From an uncultured Eubacteriales bacterium (GTDB lineage Bacteria; Bacillota; Clostridia; Peptostreptococcales; Anaerovoracaceae): a stretch of 13,120 nucleotides of DNA. How positions within the stretch are numbered: position 1 is the first letter of the stretch; every line of letters begins with the position of its first letter. This document shows positions 1 through 7,124 of this stretch, piece by piece. The stretch lies in assembly GCA_905206455.1 (NCBI GenBank), contig CAJLHL010000067.1, positions 1 through 13,120 on the forward strand, given 5' to 3'. Below the pieces are notes generated by a model. That model was not told where the DNA came from. It did not search any database and worked only from the letters and a program-made list of their open reading frames with translations. The translations under genes and the position numbers were made by a program.

Positions 1-51
1 ACAGAGATTACAGACTTTCTGACGGTTTTCGCATAAAAATAAAACGGGATG

Positions 52-60
52 TGATATAAT
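52..60 (+). promoter_or_regulatory. Extended -10 promoter of the lipoprotein-DUF5662-dnaE operon
   Basis: A perfect TATAAT hexamer lies at 55-60, preceded by TG at 52-53 with one base between, giving the extended -10 form TGaTATAAT. No good -35 hexamer sits 16-18 bases upstream; the expected position reads CATAAA. Extended -10 promoters can work without a -35 box. Transcription would begin near 67, leaving about 124 nt of leader before the lipoprotein start at 191. It is the only promoter-like element I see before the three rightward genes, so it probably serves all of them. Confidence 0.6.
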
Positions 61-81
61 GGTTCCCACCGCAGACAGCGC

Positions 82-114
82 AGGCCGGTATCGTTTTCTT
101 TCTTGCTCCGGCCT
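82..114 (+). other. Inverted repeat in the operon leader
   Basis: AGGCCGG (82-88) is matched exactly by CCGGCCT (108-114), with a pyrimidine-rich 19-nt loop between them. It lies inside the predicted 5' untranslated leader, between the extended -10 at 52-60 and the start codon at 191. No T-run follows, so it is not an intrinsic terminator as written. It may be an mRNA hairpin or chance. I recognise no riboswitch class in the leader, and the rest of 61-178 shows nothing else. Confidence 0.3.
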
Positions 115-190
115 CGCCGGAAAACGAAGGACGCAGTGCGGTGTCTGAATTTTAATTTTGTGGTCAAATCAGAAAAACGGAGGAAAGGAT

Positions 191-814
191 ATGAGGAAAC
201 CTTCCTTAAGAAAAACGGCAGCCATACTTTTTATTGTGGTGCTTCTGGCGGGACTTGCCGCCTGCGGAGGCGACGAGGATCCCGACGGACGGATCGTAAA
301 AATAAACGATGAAGCGATCACCAACGGGCAGTTTGAGAATTTCTGCACTCTCTGGCTGTATACTCAGGGATTCGATCCTTCCGAGCCTCTGACCTCCGAT
401 CAGAAATCGCTGGCGCTGGGGGATATGATCAATGCGGAAGCTCTGAGGCAGTATTACGAAAAAGAGGATCCGTCGGTTTTCTCGAATTCTTATCAGAGCA
501 GTCTGGATACTTTCCTGAATCAGATGAAGACCGGCAATGCAGAATTCCTCTCCAGTCACGATATCAGCGATGAGGATATCGAATTTTACTATATGTCTCA
601 GTATCTGACGGAAACCTGTTTCGACAAGATCCGTTCGGAGCAGGAAGAAGACGTTCTCGCAGAGGAAGCGAAAAAATATTATGACGAACATGAAGCGGAA
701 TTCAGAGGTGAGACTTTTGACGAGTCTCTGGAAGAAATTTACTATCTGCTTTACAGCGAAATGTACGATCAGAAGCTGAAGGAAATCAAGGACGATATGA
801 CGATAGAGAAATGA
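191..814 (+). CDS. Lipoprotein with SurA/PrsA-like N-terminal chaperone core, no PPIase domain
   Basis: This 207-residue protein is probably anchored on the outer face of the membrane. It opens with basic residues (MRKPSLRK), a hydrophobic stretch at about 10-22 and a lipobox LAAC with the acylated cysteine at residue 25. After a Gly/Asp-rich linker comes GRIVKINDEAIT (about 33-44), which resembles the opening strand of SurA_N and PrsA foldases. An acidic, mostly helical body follows. The segment EAKKYYDEHEAEF (about 158-170) is where PrsA and SurA normally run into a parvulin peptidyl-prolyl isomerase domain. Here the chain passes directly into a C-terminal helix (ESLEEIYYLLYSEMYDQKL), so the catalytic domain is absent; typical PrsA is near 290 residues. 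A foldase-like holdase role is inference. ATG 191 is chosen because AGGAAAGG lies just upstream; the in-frame start at 158 would put the signal peptide inside the chain. The next gene starts 29 nt after the stop. Confidence 0.85.
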   Translation: MRKPSLRKTAAILFIVVLLAGLAACGGDEDPDGRIVKINDEAITNGQFENFCTLWLYTQGFDPSEPLTSDQKSLALGDMINAEALRQYYEKEDPSVFSNSYQSSLDTFLNQMKTGNAEFLSSHDISDEDIEFYYMSQYLTETCFDKIRSEQEEDVLAEEAKKYYDEHEAEFRGETFDESLEEIYYLLYSEMYDQKLKEIKDDMTIEK

Positions 815-843
815 TGTGGCAGACTTTGGGAGAAAAATAAGAT

Positions 844-1446
844 ATGCATCCATGGAAACATTTCATCACGATTACGAGACACCGCCATACGGTCATGCGC
901 ATGTGCTTTCAGATCGGCCTGTACAAACAGGGATTGCTCCACGACCTCTCAAAGTATTCCTGGACGGAATTTTCGAGAGGAAGCCGGTATTTTCAGGGAA
1001 ACCGGAGTCCTAATAACTATGAGCGGGAGCTCTACGGTTACTCGGTTTCCTGGCTGCACCATAAAGGACGCAACCGTCATCATTTTGAGTACTGGCTGGA
1101 TTACAACGAACATCAGTACGGCGGAGTGAAGGGAATGCGGATGCCGCGCCGCTACGTGGCAGAGATGTACTGCGACCGGGTAGCGGCCTGCAAGATCTAC
1201 CAGAAGGAAGCCTATACGCAGCAGAGCGCCGTCCGGTATTTCTGCAAGGGCGGCGGGAAGATTCTGATGCACCCCGAGACGCGGAAGGAGATCGGGTTTC
1301 TTCTGACGATGCTGGGGGAAAAGGGAGAAAAAGAAACAGCAAAATATATCAGAAATATATATCTCAAGGGCGGAAGTATTCCTGAGGATTACCGGGAATA
1401 TGAAAGCCTCGAAGAGATCGACGCAGCAATGGGAGTAGAATCATGA
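844..1446 (+). CDS. DUF5662 family protein
   Basis: A 200-residue soluble protein of unknown function that I recognise as the DUF5662 type. Family-like landmarks are the N-terminal HRHTVMRMCFQIGLYKQGLLHDLSKYS (residues 12-38; HDLSK is the hallmark), YFQGNRSP, the His-rich SWLHHKGRNRHH segment (about 69-80), YVAEMYCDRVAACKIY and MHPETRKE near the C-terminus. There is no signal peptide or membrane segment. The arrangement of His, His-Asp and clustered His with a later Asp recalls metal-binding HD-type hydrolases, but that is my inference and no enzyme activity should be assigned. The start is well fixed: TAA at 838-840 is in frame just upstream, ATG 844 is the first start after it, and GGGAGA lies at 828-833. 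The gene is 29 nt after the lipoprotein and its stop overlaps the dnaE start (ATGA), implying translational coupling. Confidence 0.9.
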   Translation: MHPWKHFITITRHRHTVMRMCFQIGLYKQGLLHDLSKYSWTEFSRGSRYFQGNRSPNNYERELYGYSVSWLHHKGRNRHHFEYWLDYNEHQYGGVKGMRMPRRYVAEMYCDRVAACKIYQKEAYTQQSAVRYFCKGGGKILMHPETRKEIGFLLTMLGEKGEKETAKYIRNIYLKGGSIPEDYREYESLEEIDAAMGVES

Positions 1447-4400
1447 GCTTCACACATTTACACGTTCATACAGAGTACAGTCTGCTGGACGGCGCGGCGC
1501 GCATCGAGCCTCTCGTAAAGCGCGCGGCCGAGCTGGGCATGGATTCTCTTGCAATTACTGACCACGGCGCCATGTTTGGTGTCGTGGATTTTTACCGTGC
1601 GGCAAAAAAAGCGGGGATTAAGCCGATCATCGGCTGTGAGGTCTATACGGCGGCCCGTACCCGCTTCGATAAGAATGTGGAACAGGACAAGAGAAACGGT
1701 CATCTCATCCTTCTCGCCGAGACGGATGAGGGCTATCGAAATTTGATAAAAATAGTCTCCCGGGGTTATACGGAAGGCTTTTATTATAAACCGAGGATCG
1801 ACAATGAGGTGCTGCGCGCATACAGCGGAGGGATTATCGCCACCAGCGCCTGTATCGCCGGCAGAGTGCAGCAGGCTCTCGTCCGCGGGGATTATGAAGG
1901 CGCCAGGGAAGAGGCGCTGGAATATCTCAGCATCTTTGGAGAGGGAAATTTTTTCCTTGAAATTCAGGATCAGGGGCTGGAGGAGGAAGCGCGGATCAAT
2001 CCGATGCTGAAGCAGCTGAGCCGTGAGACCGGCATCGGTCTGGTGGCAACCAACGACGTTCACTATATCAATCGGGAGGATTCGGAATTTCACGATGTCC
2101 TTCTGTGCATTCAGACAGGCGCTTATGTCAGCGATACCGACCGGATGCGCTTTCCGAACGATCAGTTTTATCTGAAATCGGAAGAGGAAATGCGTCGGAT
2201 TTTTGCGGATATTCCGGAAGCGGTCGACAACACCTATAAAATCGCTCAGCGGTGCAATGTGGAATTTGAGTTCGGACACCTCCATCTGCCGGAGTTTCTT
2301 CCGCCTGAAGGGATGGATGCGAAGTCCTATCTGCGGATGCTGTGCGATAGAGGCATTGCCGAACGATATGCGGAAGTGACGCCGGAACTGAGGCAGCGCC
2401 TCGAGTATGAGATCCAAACTATCGAAGAAATGGGCTATGTGGAATATTTTCTCATCGTTTGGGATTTTATCAACTATGCAAAACAGCACAATATCGCCGT
2501 AGGACCGGGCAGAGGTTCGGCGGCGGGCAGTATCGTAGCATACAGCCTTCATATTACGGATATCGATCCGATAAAATACGGGCTGATTTTTGAGCGTTTT
2601 CTCAATCCGGAGCGGGTAAGCATGCCGGATATCGACGTGGACTTCTGCTATGAACGCAGAGGAGAGGTCATCGATTACGTCATCGAAAAATACGGAAAAG
2701 AACGGGTTTCTCAGATTATCACTTTCGGAACGATGAAAGCGAAGGCGGCGGTGCGGGATGTCGGCCGCGTGCTTCAGATGGGTTACGCCCAGACGGACGC
2801 CATCGCAAAGATGATTCCTTTCGACCTTCATATGACCATCGACAAAGCGCTTTCTCTGAATCCGGAGCTGAAACAGGCCTACGAAAATGATCGTCAGGTG
2901 AAATATCTCATCGATATATCAAAAGAGCTCGAGGGAATGCCCCGCCATGCGTCTACCCATGCGGCGGGCGTGGTGATCTCCAGAGATCCTCTGGACGATT
3001 ATGTGCCTCTGTATTTGTCGGATAAAGGCGTCAGCGCACAGTTCAACATGACGACTATCGAGGAGCTGGGTCTCTTAAAGATGGATTTTCTCGGACTGCG
3101 GAACCTGACCGTGATCCGGGACACTCTGGACGCTGTCGAGGAAATTCACGGAGTTTCCGTGGACTTCAGCCATATGGACTATGATGACAGTTCGGTTTAT
3201 GAACTGATCGCCTCCGGTAATACGCTCGGCGTGTTTCAGTTGGAATCTCTGGGGATGACGCAGTTTATGAAAAATCTTGCGCCCGACTGCTTTGAAGATA
3301 TCATCGCCGGTATTTCGCTCTACCGTCCGGGTCCGATGGATTCGATTCCGGATTATATCGCCAACAAGAAAAATCCGGAGGGGATTACTTATACTCATAA
3401 ATCCCTGGAACCGATTCTCTCGGTGACCTACGGATGTCTCGTCTATCAGGAGCAGGTGATGCAGATCGTACGCGATCTGGCAGGATACTCCTACGGGCGA
3501 AGCGATCTGGTGCGGCGCGCCATGAGCAAGAAAAAAGCCGATGTGATGGCGCAGGAAGAGGAGTATTTCGTCCGGGGCAAGTTGCTGGAAGACGGAACGG
3601 TGGACGTTCCGGGATGCGTCCGCAATGGGGTGCCGGAGGCAGAGGCAAAGGCGATATTTCAGGATATGGTCAAATTTGCCTCATACGCTTTCAACAAGTC
3701 TCACGCGGCGGCATATGCCGTGCTGGCATATGAGACAGCCTGGCTGAAGCGGCATTATCCGGCGGAATTTATGGCTGCGCTGATGACCAGCGTAAAGGGC
3801 GATCCCCGTCAGGTTGCGAAATATATCCGGAACTGCAAGGAGATGGGCATTCAGGTGCTCCCTCCGGATGTGCTGCAGAGTGAAAAGAAATTTTCAGTTC
3901 ACGACGGAGCCGTCCGTTTCGGAATGATGGGAATAAAGAATGTAGGAGACGCCGTCATCGATGAGATCATAAGAGCGAGGAAGGAATACAATCCTTCCGG
4001 GGATTTCGAAGATTTTATCAATTCTCTGGACATCAGCAAAATTAATAAAAAAGCCATCGAAAGTCTGATCCGCGCCGGGGCCTTTGATACGATCAATGAA
4101 AACAGAGCGCAGCTTCTCGCGGTCTATGAGTCTTTTCTGGAATCGGCGCACAATCTATCGAAAAATAATGTAGCAGGTCAGATTTCGCTCTTCGGCGATC
4201 TGGGCGATCTGGGATCAGGTATCAGCGATGCGGTGGATCGGGCCGATATGAAGGTGAAGATGCCGGATGTCAGAAATTTTGATAAACCGGCGATCTTGGC
4301 TATGGAAAAGGATGTTCTTGGTGTGTATGTTTCCGGACATCCTCTGGAGGACTATGCGGAGCGGATCCGTGAGGTATCCACGATCACCACGGAGCTTCTC

Positions 4401-5018
4401 GATTCCGAGGATGATGTGGATCCGAAAAATGACGGACGGCGGGTAGTGCTGGCGGGAATGATCGTATCCAGGCGGACGATGATTACCCGGAAAAATACGA
4501 TGATGGCCTTTCTGCAGATTGAGGATCTGTACGGTGTGGCAGAAGTCATCGTTTTTCCGAATGTCTACGAAAAGGTACGGGAGAAACTCCGGGACGACGG
4601 CATCGTCGTCGTCCGGGGGAATCTTCAGCTCAGAGAGGACGATCAGCCGAAAATTCTGGCATCCGAGATTGAAGAAATCGATGCTTACCGGTCGCCGGCG
4701 GAAGCGGGAGGAGAAATTTCTTCCCCGGCAGGAACGTATCGGAACGGCGCAAACGCGCAGCAGAGTCTGGGAAACCGCGCAGGAGCGGTAAATGCAGCGG
4801 ACCTCCGCCGGGATGAAGCGCGGATACATCTTCGTATTCCTGAGGGAAAAGCGCTCGAAGAAATCATTCGTCAGCTCGGCGATATCGTAAAGAGATATCC
4901 AGGACAAAGGCGGATTGAGGTGTGTATGGAAGAAAACGGAGAGGTCTTCGCACCGGAGAGCGGTGTACGGCCGTGCGATGATCTCTATCAGGCCCTTTAC
5001 GACCTGATCTGCGGCTGA
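1443..5018 (+). CDS. dnaE: DNA polymerase III subunit alpha (DnaE)
   Basis: The 1191-residue replicative polymerase alpha subunit, which copies DNA at the fork using the beta clamp. The PHP domain opens with HLHVHTEYSLLDG and carries what look like all nine metal ligands: H7, H9, D16, H41, E66, H87, C137, D205 and H207. The polymerase core has GPGRGSAAGS (354-363), MPDIDVDF with catalytic D396 and D398, and the third catalytic Asp in KMDFLGLR (D548). A helix-hairpin-helix segment, GIKNVG, begins at 830. QISLF at 913-917 matches a beta-clamp-binding motif. An OB fold follows at about 1000-1075, then a short C-terminal domain. There is no inserted DnaQ-like exonuclease, so this is DnaE and not PolC; length and layout are closer to DnaE1 than to B. 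subtilis DnaE3. ATG 1443 has GGGAG at 1431-1435 and overlaps the DUF5662 stop by 4 nt. The frame is intact throughout. Confidence 0.98.
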   Translation: MSFTHLHVHTEYSLLDGAARIEPLVKRAAELGMDSLAITDHGAMFGVVDFYRAAKKAGIKPIIGCEVYTAARTRFDKNVEQDKRNGHLILLAETDEGYRNLIKIVSRGYTEGFYYKPRIDNEVLRAYSGGIIATSACIAGRVQQALVRGDYEGAREEALEYLSIFGEGNFFLEIQDQGLEEEARINPMLKQLSRETGIGLVATNDVHYINREDSEFHDVLLCIQTGAYVSDTDRMRFPNDQFYLKSEEEMRRIFADIPEAVDNTYKIAQRCNVEFEFGHLHLPEFLPPEGMDAKSYLRMLCDRGIAERYAEVTPELRQRLEYEIQTIEEMGYVEYFLIVWDFINYAKQHNIAVGPGRGSAAGSIVAYSLHITDIDPIKYGLIFERFLNPERVSMPDIDVDFCYERRGEVIDYVIEKYGKERVSQIITFGTMKAKAAVRDVGRVLQMGYAQTDAIAKMIPFDLHMTIDKALSLNPELKQAYENDRQVKYLIDISKELEGMPRHASTHAAGVVISRDPLDDYVPLYLSDKGVSAQFNMTTIEELGLLKMDFLGLRNLTVIRDTLDAVEEIHGVSVDFSHMDYDDSSVYELIASGNTLGVFQLESLGMTQFMKNLAPDCFEDIIAGISLYRPGPMDSIPDYIANKKNPEGITYTHKSLEPILSVTYGCLVYQEQVMQIVRDLAGYSYGRSDLVRRAMSKKKADVMAQEEEYFVRGKLLEDGTVDVPGCVRNGVPEAEAKAIFQDMVKFASYAFNKSHAAAYAVLAYETAWLKRHYPAEFMAALMTSVKGDPRQVAKYIRNCKEMGIQVLPPDVLQSEKKFSVHDGAVRFGMMGIKNVGDAVIDEIIRARKEYNPSGDFEDFINSLDISKINKKAIESLIRAGAFDTINENRAQLLAVYESFLESAHNLSKNNVAGQISLFGDLGDLGSGISDAVDRADMKVKMPDVRNFDKPAILAMEKDVLGVYVSGHPLEDYAERIREVSTITTELLDSEDDVDPKNDGRRVVLAGMIVSRRTMITRKNTMMAFLQIEDLYGVAEVIVFPNVYEKVREKLRDDGIVVVRGNLQLREDDQPKILASEIEEIDAYRSPAEAGGEISSPAGTYRNGANAQQSLGNRAGAVNAADLRRDEARIHLRIPEGKALEEIIRQLGDIVKRYPGQRRIEVCMEENGEVFAPESGVRPCDDLYQALYDLICG

Positions 5019-5028
5019 CGGAGAGAAC

Positions 5029-5050
5029 GGGGGCGCTGAAAGCCCTCCCC
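5029..5050 (+). other. Imperfect GC-rich hairpin after dnaE
   Basis: GGGGGCGCT (5029-5037) can pair with AGCCCTCCCC (5041-5050) across a GAA loop, with one C-C mismatch and one G-T wobble. It begins 11 nt after the dnaE stop. No T-run follows, so it is not a standard intrinsic terminator; it could be a weak terminator or an mRNA 3'-end stabiliser. The rest of 5051-5130 contains nothing I can identify. Confidence 0.3.
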
Positions 5051-5132
5051 GGCGGCAGAACGCGGGAATACTCCTGACACAATCGTCGGAACGGGCTGTC
5101 ATGTGTTATCTCATGGATGAAAAATGTATCAG

Positions 5133-5161
5133 TTGTAAGCGAGAGTCTGTTTTGATATACT
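5133..5161 (+). promoter_or_regulatory. glmS promoter
   Basis: TTGTAA (5133-5138) and TATACT (5156-5161) are separated by exactly 17 bases, each matching the sigma-A consensus at 4 or 5 of 6 positions. TG at 5153-5154 adds an extended -10. Transcription would start near 5168, giving a leader of only about 52 nt before the glmS ATG. Confidence 0.75.
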
Positions 5162-5206
5162 GAATCTGAATATTGTGTTAGAACAGGTAAGTATTTACAG
5201 ATAATT

Positions 5207-5212
5207 AGGGGG
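5207..5212 (+). promoter_or_regulatory. glmS ribosome binding site
   Basis: AGGGGG lies 7 nt before the ATG at 5220. It fixes the start codon, and this start leaves Cys2 exposed as the N-terminal nucleophile once Met is removed, as the enzyme requires. Confidence 0.8.
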
Positions 5213-5219
5213 TTAGATT

Positions 5220-7049
5220 ATGTGTGGAATTGTAGGTTATATAGGAGATGAAAACGCTTCTGATATCGTCATCGACGGATTGAAGCGTCTGGAATACAGA
5301 GGTTATGATTCAGCGGGCATCGCCTTGTGCACAAAAAACGGCATGATGGTGAGAAAGAAAAAAGGCCGGATTAAAAATCTGGAAGATATGATCGCAGGTG
5401 AAAACCTGTACGGCCATCTCGCTATCGGTCATACGCGGTGGGCGACTCACGGAGCGCCTTCCGATGCAAATGCGCATCCGCACTGTGACCGCAGCGGAAA
5501 GATCGCTGTCGTTCATAACGGCATCGTAGAGAATTTCATGCAGCTCAAAGAATGGCTGATCAGCGAACACGGAGTGGAATTTCACTCTGAGACAGACACA
5601 GAAGTCATCGCGCAGCTCATCGGAATATTTTATCACGGCGATTTTGAGGATGCCGTCTTTCAGGCGGTGGAAAAGATGCAGGGCGCTTACGGATTGGGCG
5701 TTATCTGTGCTGATGAACCGGGGAAACTGATCGCAGTGCGAAAGGACAGTCCTCTGATCGTCGGACTCGGAGAAGGCTGTAATTTTATCGCTTCGGATAT
5801 CCCGGCGATTTTAAAGCATGTGCGAAAAATCTATCTTATCGAAAATAACGAAACTGTCGTTCTTACGGCGAGCAGCGTCAAGATTTACAATGCGGAGCGC
5901 AGGGAGGTCCACCGCGAGGTATTCAATGTGACATGGGATGCGGATGCCGCGGAAAAAGAAGGATACGATCATTTTATGCTCAAGGAAATTCACGAGCAGC
6001 CGAAGGGAATTCGAAATACGATTACCAGAAGGATGGATGAAGAGGGAAATATCGTTCTCGACGGTATTCGTATGACAAAAGAAGAGATCGAGAATTTCAA
6101 TAAAGTGTATATCGTAGCCTGCGGAACGGCATATCATGCCGGTCTGATCGGAAAGACGGTGATTGAAAAGTTAGCGGGGATCAGTGTGGAAGTCGATGTC
6201 GCTTCGGAATTCCGCTACAGAGATCCGTTTGTCGACGAGAATACTCTGTTCATCGCTATCAGTCAGTCCGGCGAGACGCTGGATACTCTGGCGGCGCTGC
6301 GTGAAGCCAAGTGCAAAGGCGCACGGATTCTCTCCGTGGTAAATGTGGTAGGAAGTTCCGTGGCCAGGGAGTCCGATGATGTTTTCTACACTTGGGCGGG
6401 TCCGGAAATCGCGGTAGCTTCTACGAAGGCATATACGACGCAGCTGGTCTGCATGTATCTCATCGGTCTGTATATGGGCAGAGCGAAAGGATCGTTGGAG
6501 GACAGCGTTTACCGCACCTATATTGAAGAATTGCTGACCGTCCCGGAAAAAATAGAAGAGGTGCTGAAACAGGAGCGGCAGATTGCGGATCTGGCAAAGA
6601 AATATTATAAGAGAGACAATATCTTCTTTATCGGAAGAGGGATGGACGCCGCTGTTTCCTATGAAGGCTCTCTGAAGCTGAAGGAAATTTCTTACATAAA
6701 TTCCTTCGCTATCGCCGCCGGCGAGCTTAAGCACGGGACAATCGCTCTCATTGAAGACGGTACTCTGGTGGTGAGTATCGCTGCGCAGGATCGTCTCTTT
6801 GAAAAGATGCTCTCTAATATTCAGGAGGTAAAAGCGAGGGGCGCGGATATCCTGGCTCTGGCAAAAGAAAGTAATACGGCGGTGGAGCGGCAGGCAGATG
6901 ATGTGATTTACATACCGGAATGTATGGACGAAATTACTCCGCTGATTTCCATCGTTCCGCTCCAGATTCTCGCTTATTATATTGCGAAGCAGAGAGGATG
7001 CGATATCGACAAACCGAAGAATCTGGCGAAGAGCGTGACGGTGGAATAA
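5220..7049 (+). CDS. glmS: Glutamine-fructose-6-phosphate aminotransferase (isomerizing)
   Basis: Converts fructose-6-phosphate and glutamine to glucosamine-6-phosphate and glutamate, the first committed step towards UDP-GlcNAc for peptidoglycan. At 609 residues it has the normal family length. The N-terminal class II glutaminase begins MCGIVGYIG with Cys2 as the nucleophile, then RWATHG (73-78), HNGIVEN and SETDTE. Two SIS isomerase domains follow: SQSGETLDTL (from S348) and ASTKAYTTQ in the first, then GRGMDAAVSYEGSLKLKEISY and ELKHGTIALI in the second. The C-terminus, NLAKSVTVE, is the conserved tail that reaches the active site. It has its own promoter (5133-5161) and a strong terminator (7086-7124), so it looks monocistronic. 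Many Bacillota glmS genes are controlled by a self-cleaving leader ribozyme; none fits in the short leader here. Confidence 0.98.
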   Translation: MCGIVGYIGDENASDIVIDGLKRLEYRGYDSAGIALCTKNGMMVRKKKGRIKNLEDMIAGENLYGHLAIGHTRWATHGAPSDANAHPHCDRSGKIAVVHNGIVENFMQLKEWLISEHGVEFHSETDTEVIAQLIGIFYHGDFEDAVFQAVEKMQGAYGLGVICADEPGKLIAVRKDSPLIVGLGEGCNFIASDIPAILKHVRKIYLIENNETVVLTASSVKIYNAERREVHREVFNVTWDADAAEKEGYDHFMLKEIHEQPKGIRNTITRRMDEEGNIVLDGIRMTKEEIENFNKVYIVACGTAYHAGLIGKTVIEKLAGISVEVDVASEFRYRDPFVDENTLFIAISQSGETLDTLAALREAKCKGARILSVVNVVGSSVARESDDVFYTWAGPEIAVASTKAYTTQLVCMYLIGLYMGRAKGSLEDSVYRTYIEELLTVPEKIEEVLKQERQIADLAKKYYKRDNIFFIGRGMDAAVSYEGSLKLKEISYINSFAIAAGELKHGTIALIEDGTLVVSIAAQDRLFEKMLSNIQEVKARGADILALAKESNTAVERQADDVIYIPECMDEITPLISIVPLQILAYYIAKQRGCDIDKPKNLAKSVTVE

Positions 7050-7085
7050 GAAAAAACAAAGTAAGAATTTTTGTGGAAGAGAGAT

Positions 7086-7124
7086 AAAAAATACGGGCAG
7101 CCTTTTCGGCTGCCCGTATTTTTT
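7086..7124. terminator. Bidirectional intrinsic terminator between glmS and the PBP gene
   Basis: TACGGGCAGCC (7092-7102) pairs perfectly with GGCTGCCCGTA (7108-7118) over a TTTTC loop. The stem is flanked by six A on the left (7086-7091) and six T on the right (7119-7124), so it reads as a rho-independent terminator on both strands. It ends glmS on the plus strand and the PBP gene on the minus strand. The PBP stop codon (7123-7125 on the minus strand) overlaps its edge. Confidence 0.93.

Noticed and set aside
206..853. Long minus-strand open frame opposite the lipoprotein gene
   Set aside because: It mirrors the plus-strand gene, has no family resemblance or convincing ribosome site, and the plus-strand gene has a clear lipobox and Shine-Dalgarno.
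1458..2831. 457-codon minus-strand open frame within dnaE
   Set aside because: It lies wholly opposite the intact PHP and polymerase motifs of dnaE and its translation resembles no protein family, so it is a coding-strand shadow.
4215..5102. 295-codon minus-strand open frame across the dnaE 3' end
   Set aside because: Mostly antisense to the OB and C-terminal domains of DnaE; no family features and no promoter seen.
5113..5163. 16-codon open frame before glmS containing CISC
   Set aside because: It overlaps the glmS promoter, has no ribosome site and is too short to support.
5019..5219. glmS ribozyme
   Set aside because: I looked for the conserved core before glmS and did not find it; the predicted promoter at 5133-5161 also leaves too little leader.
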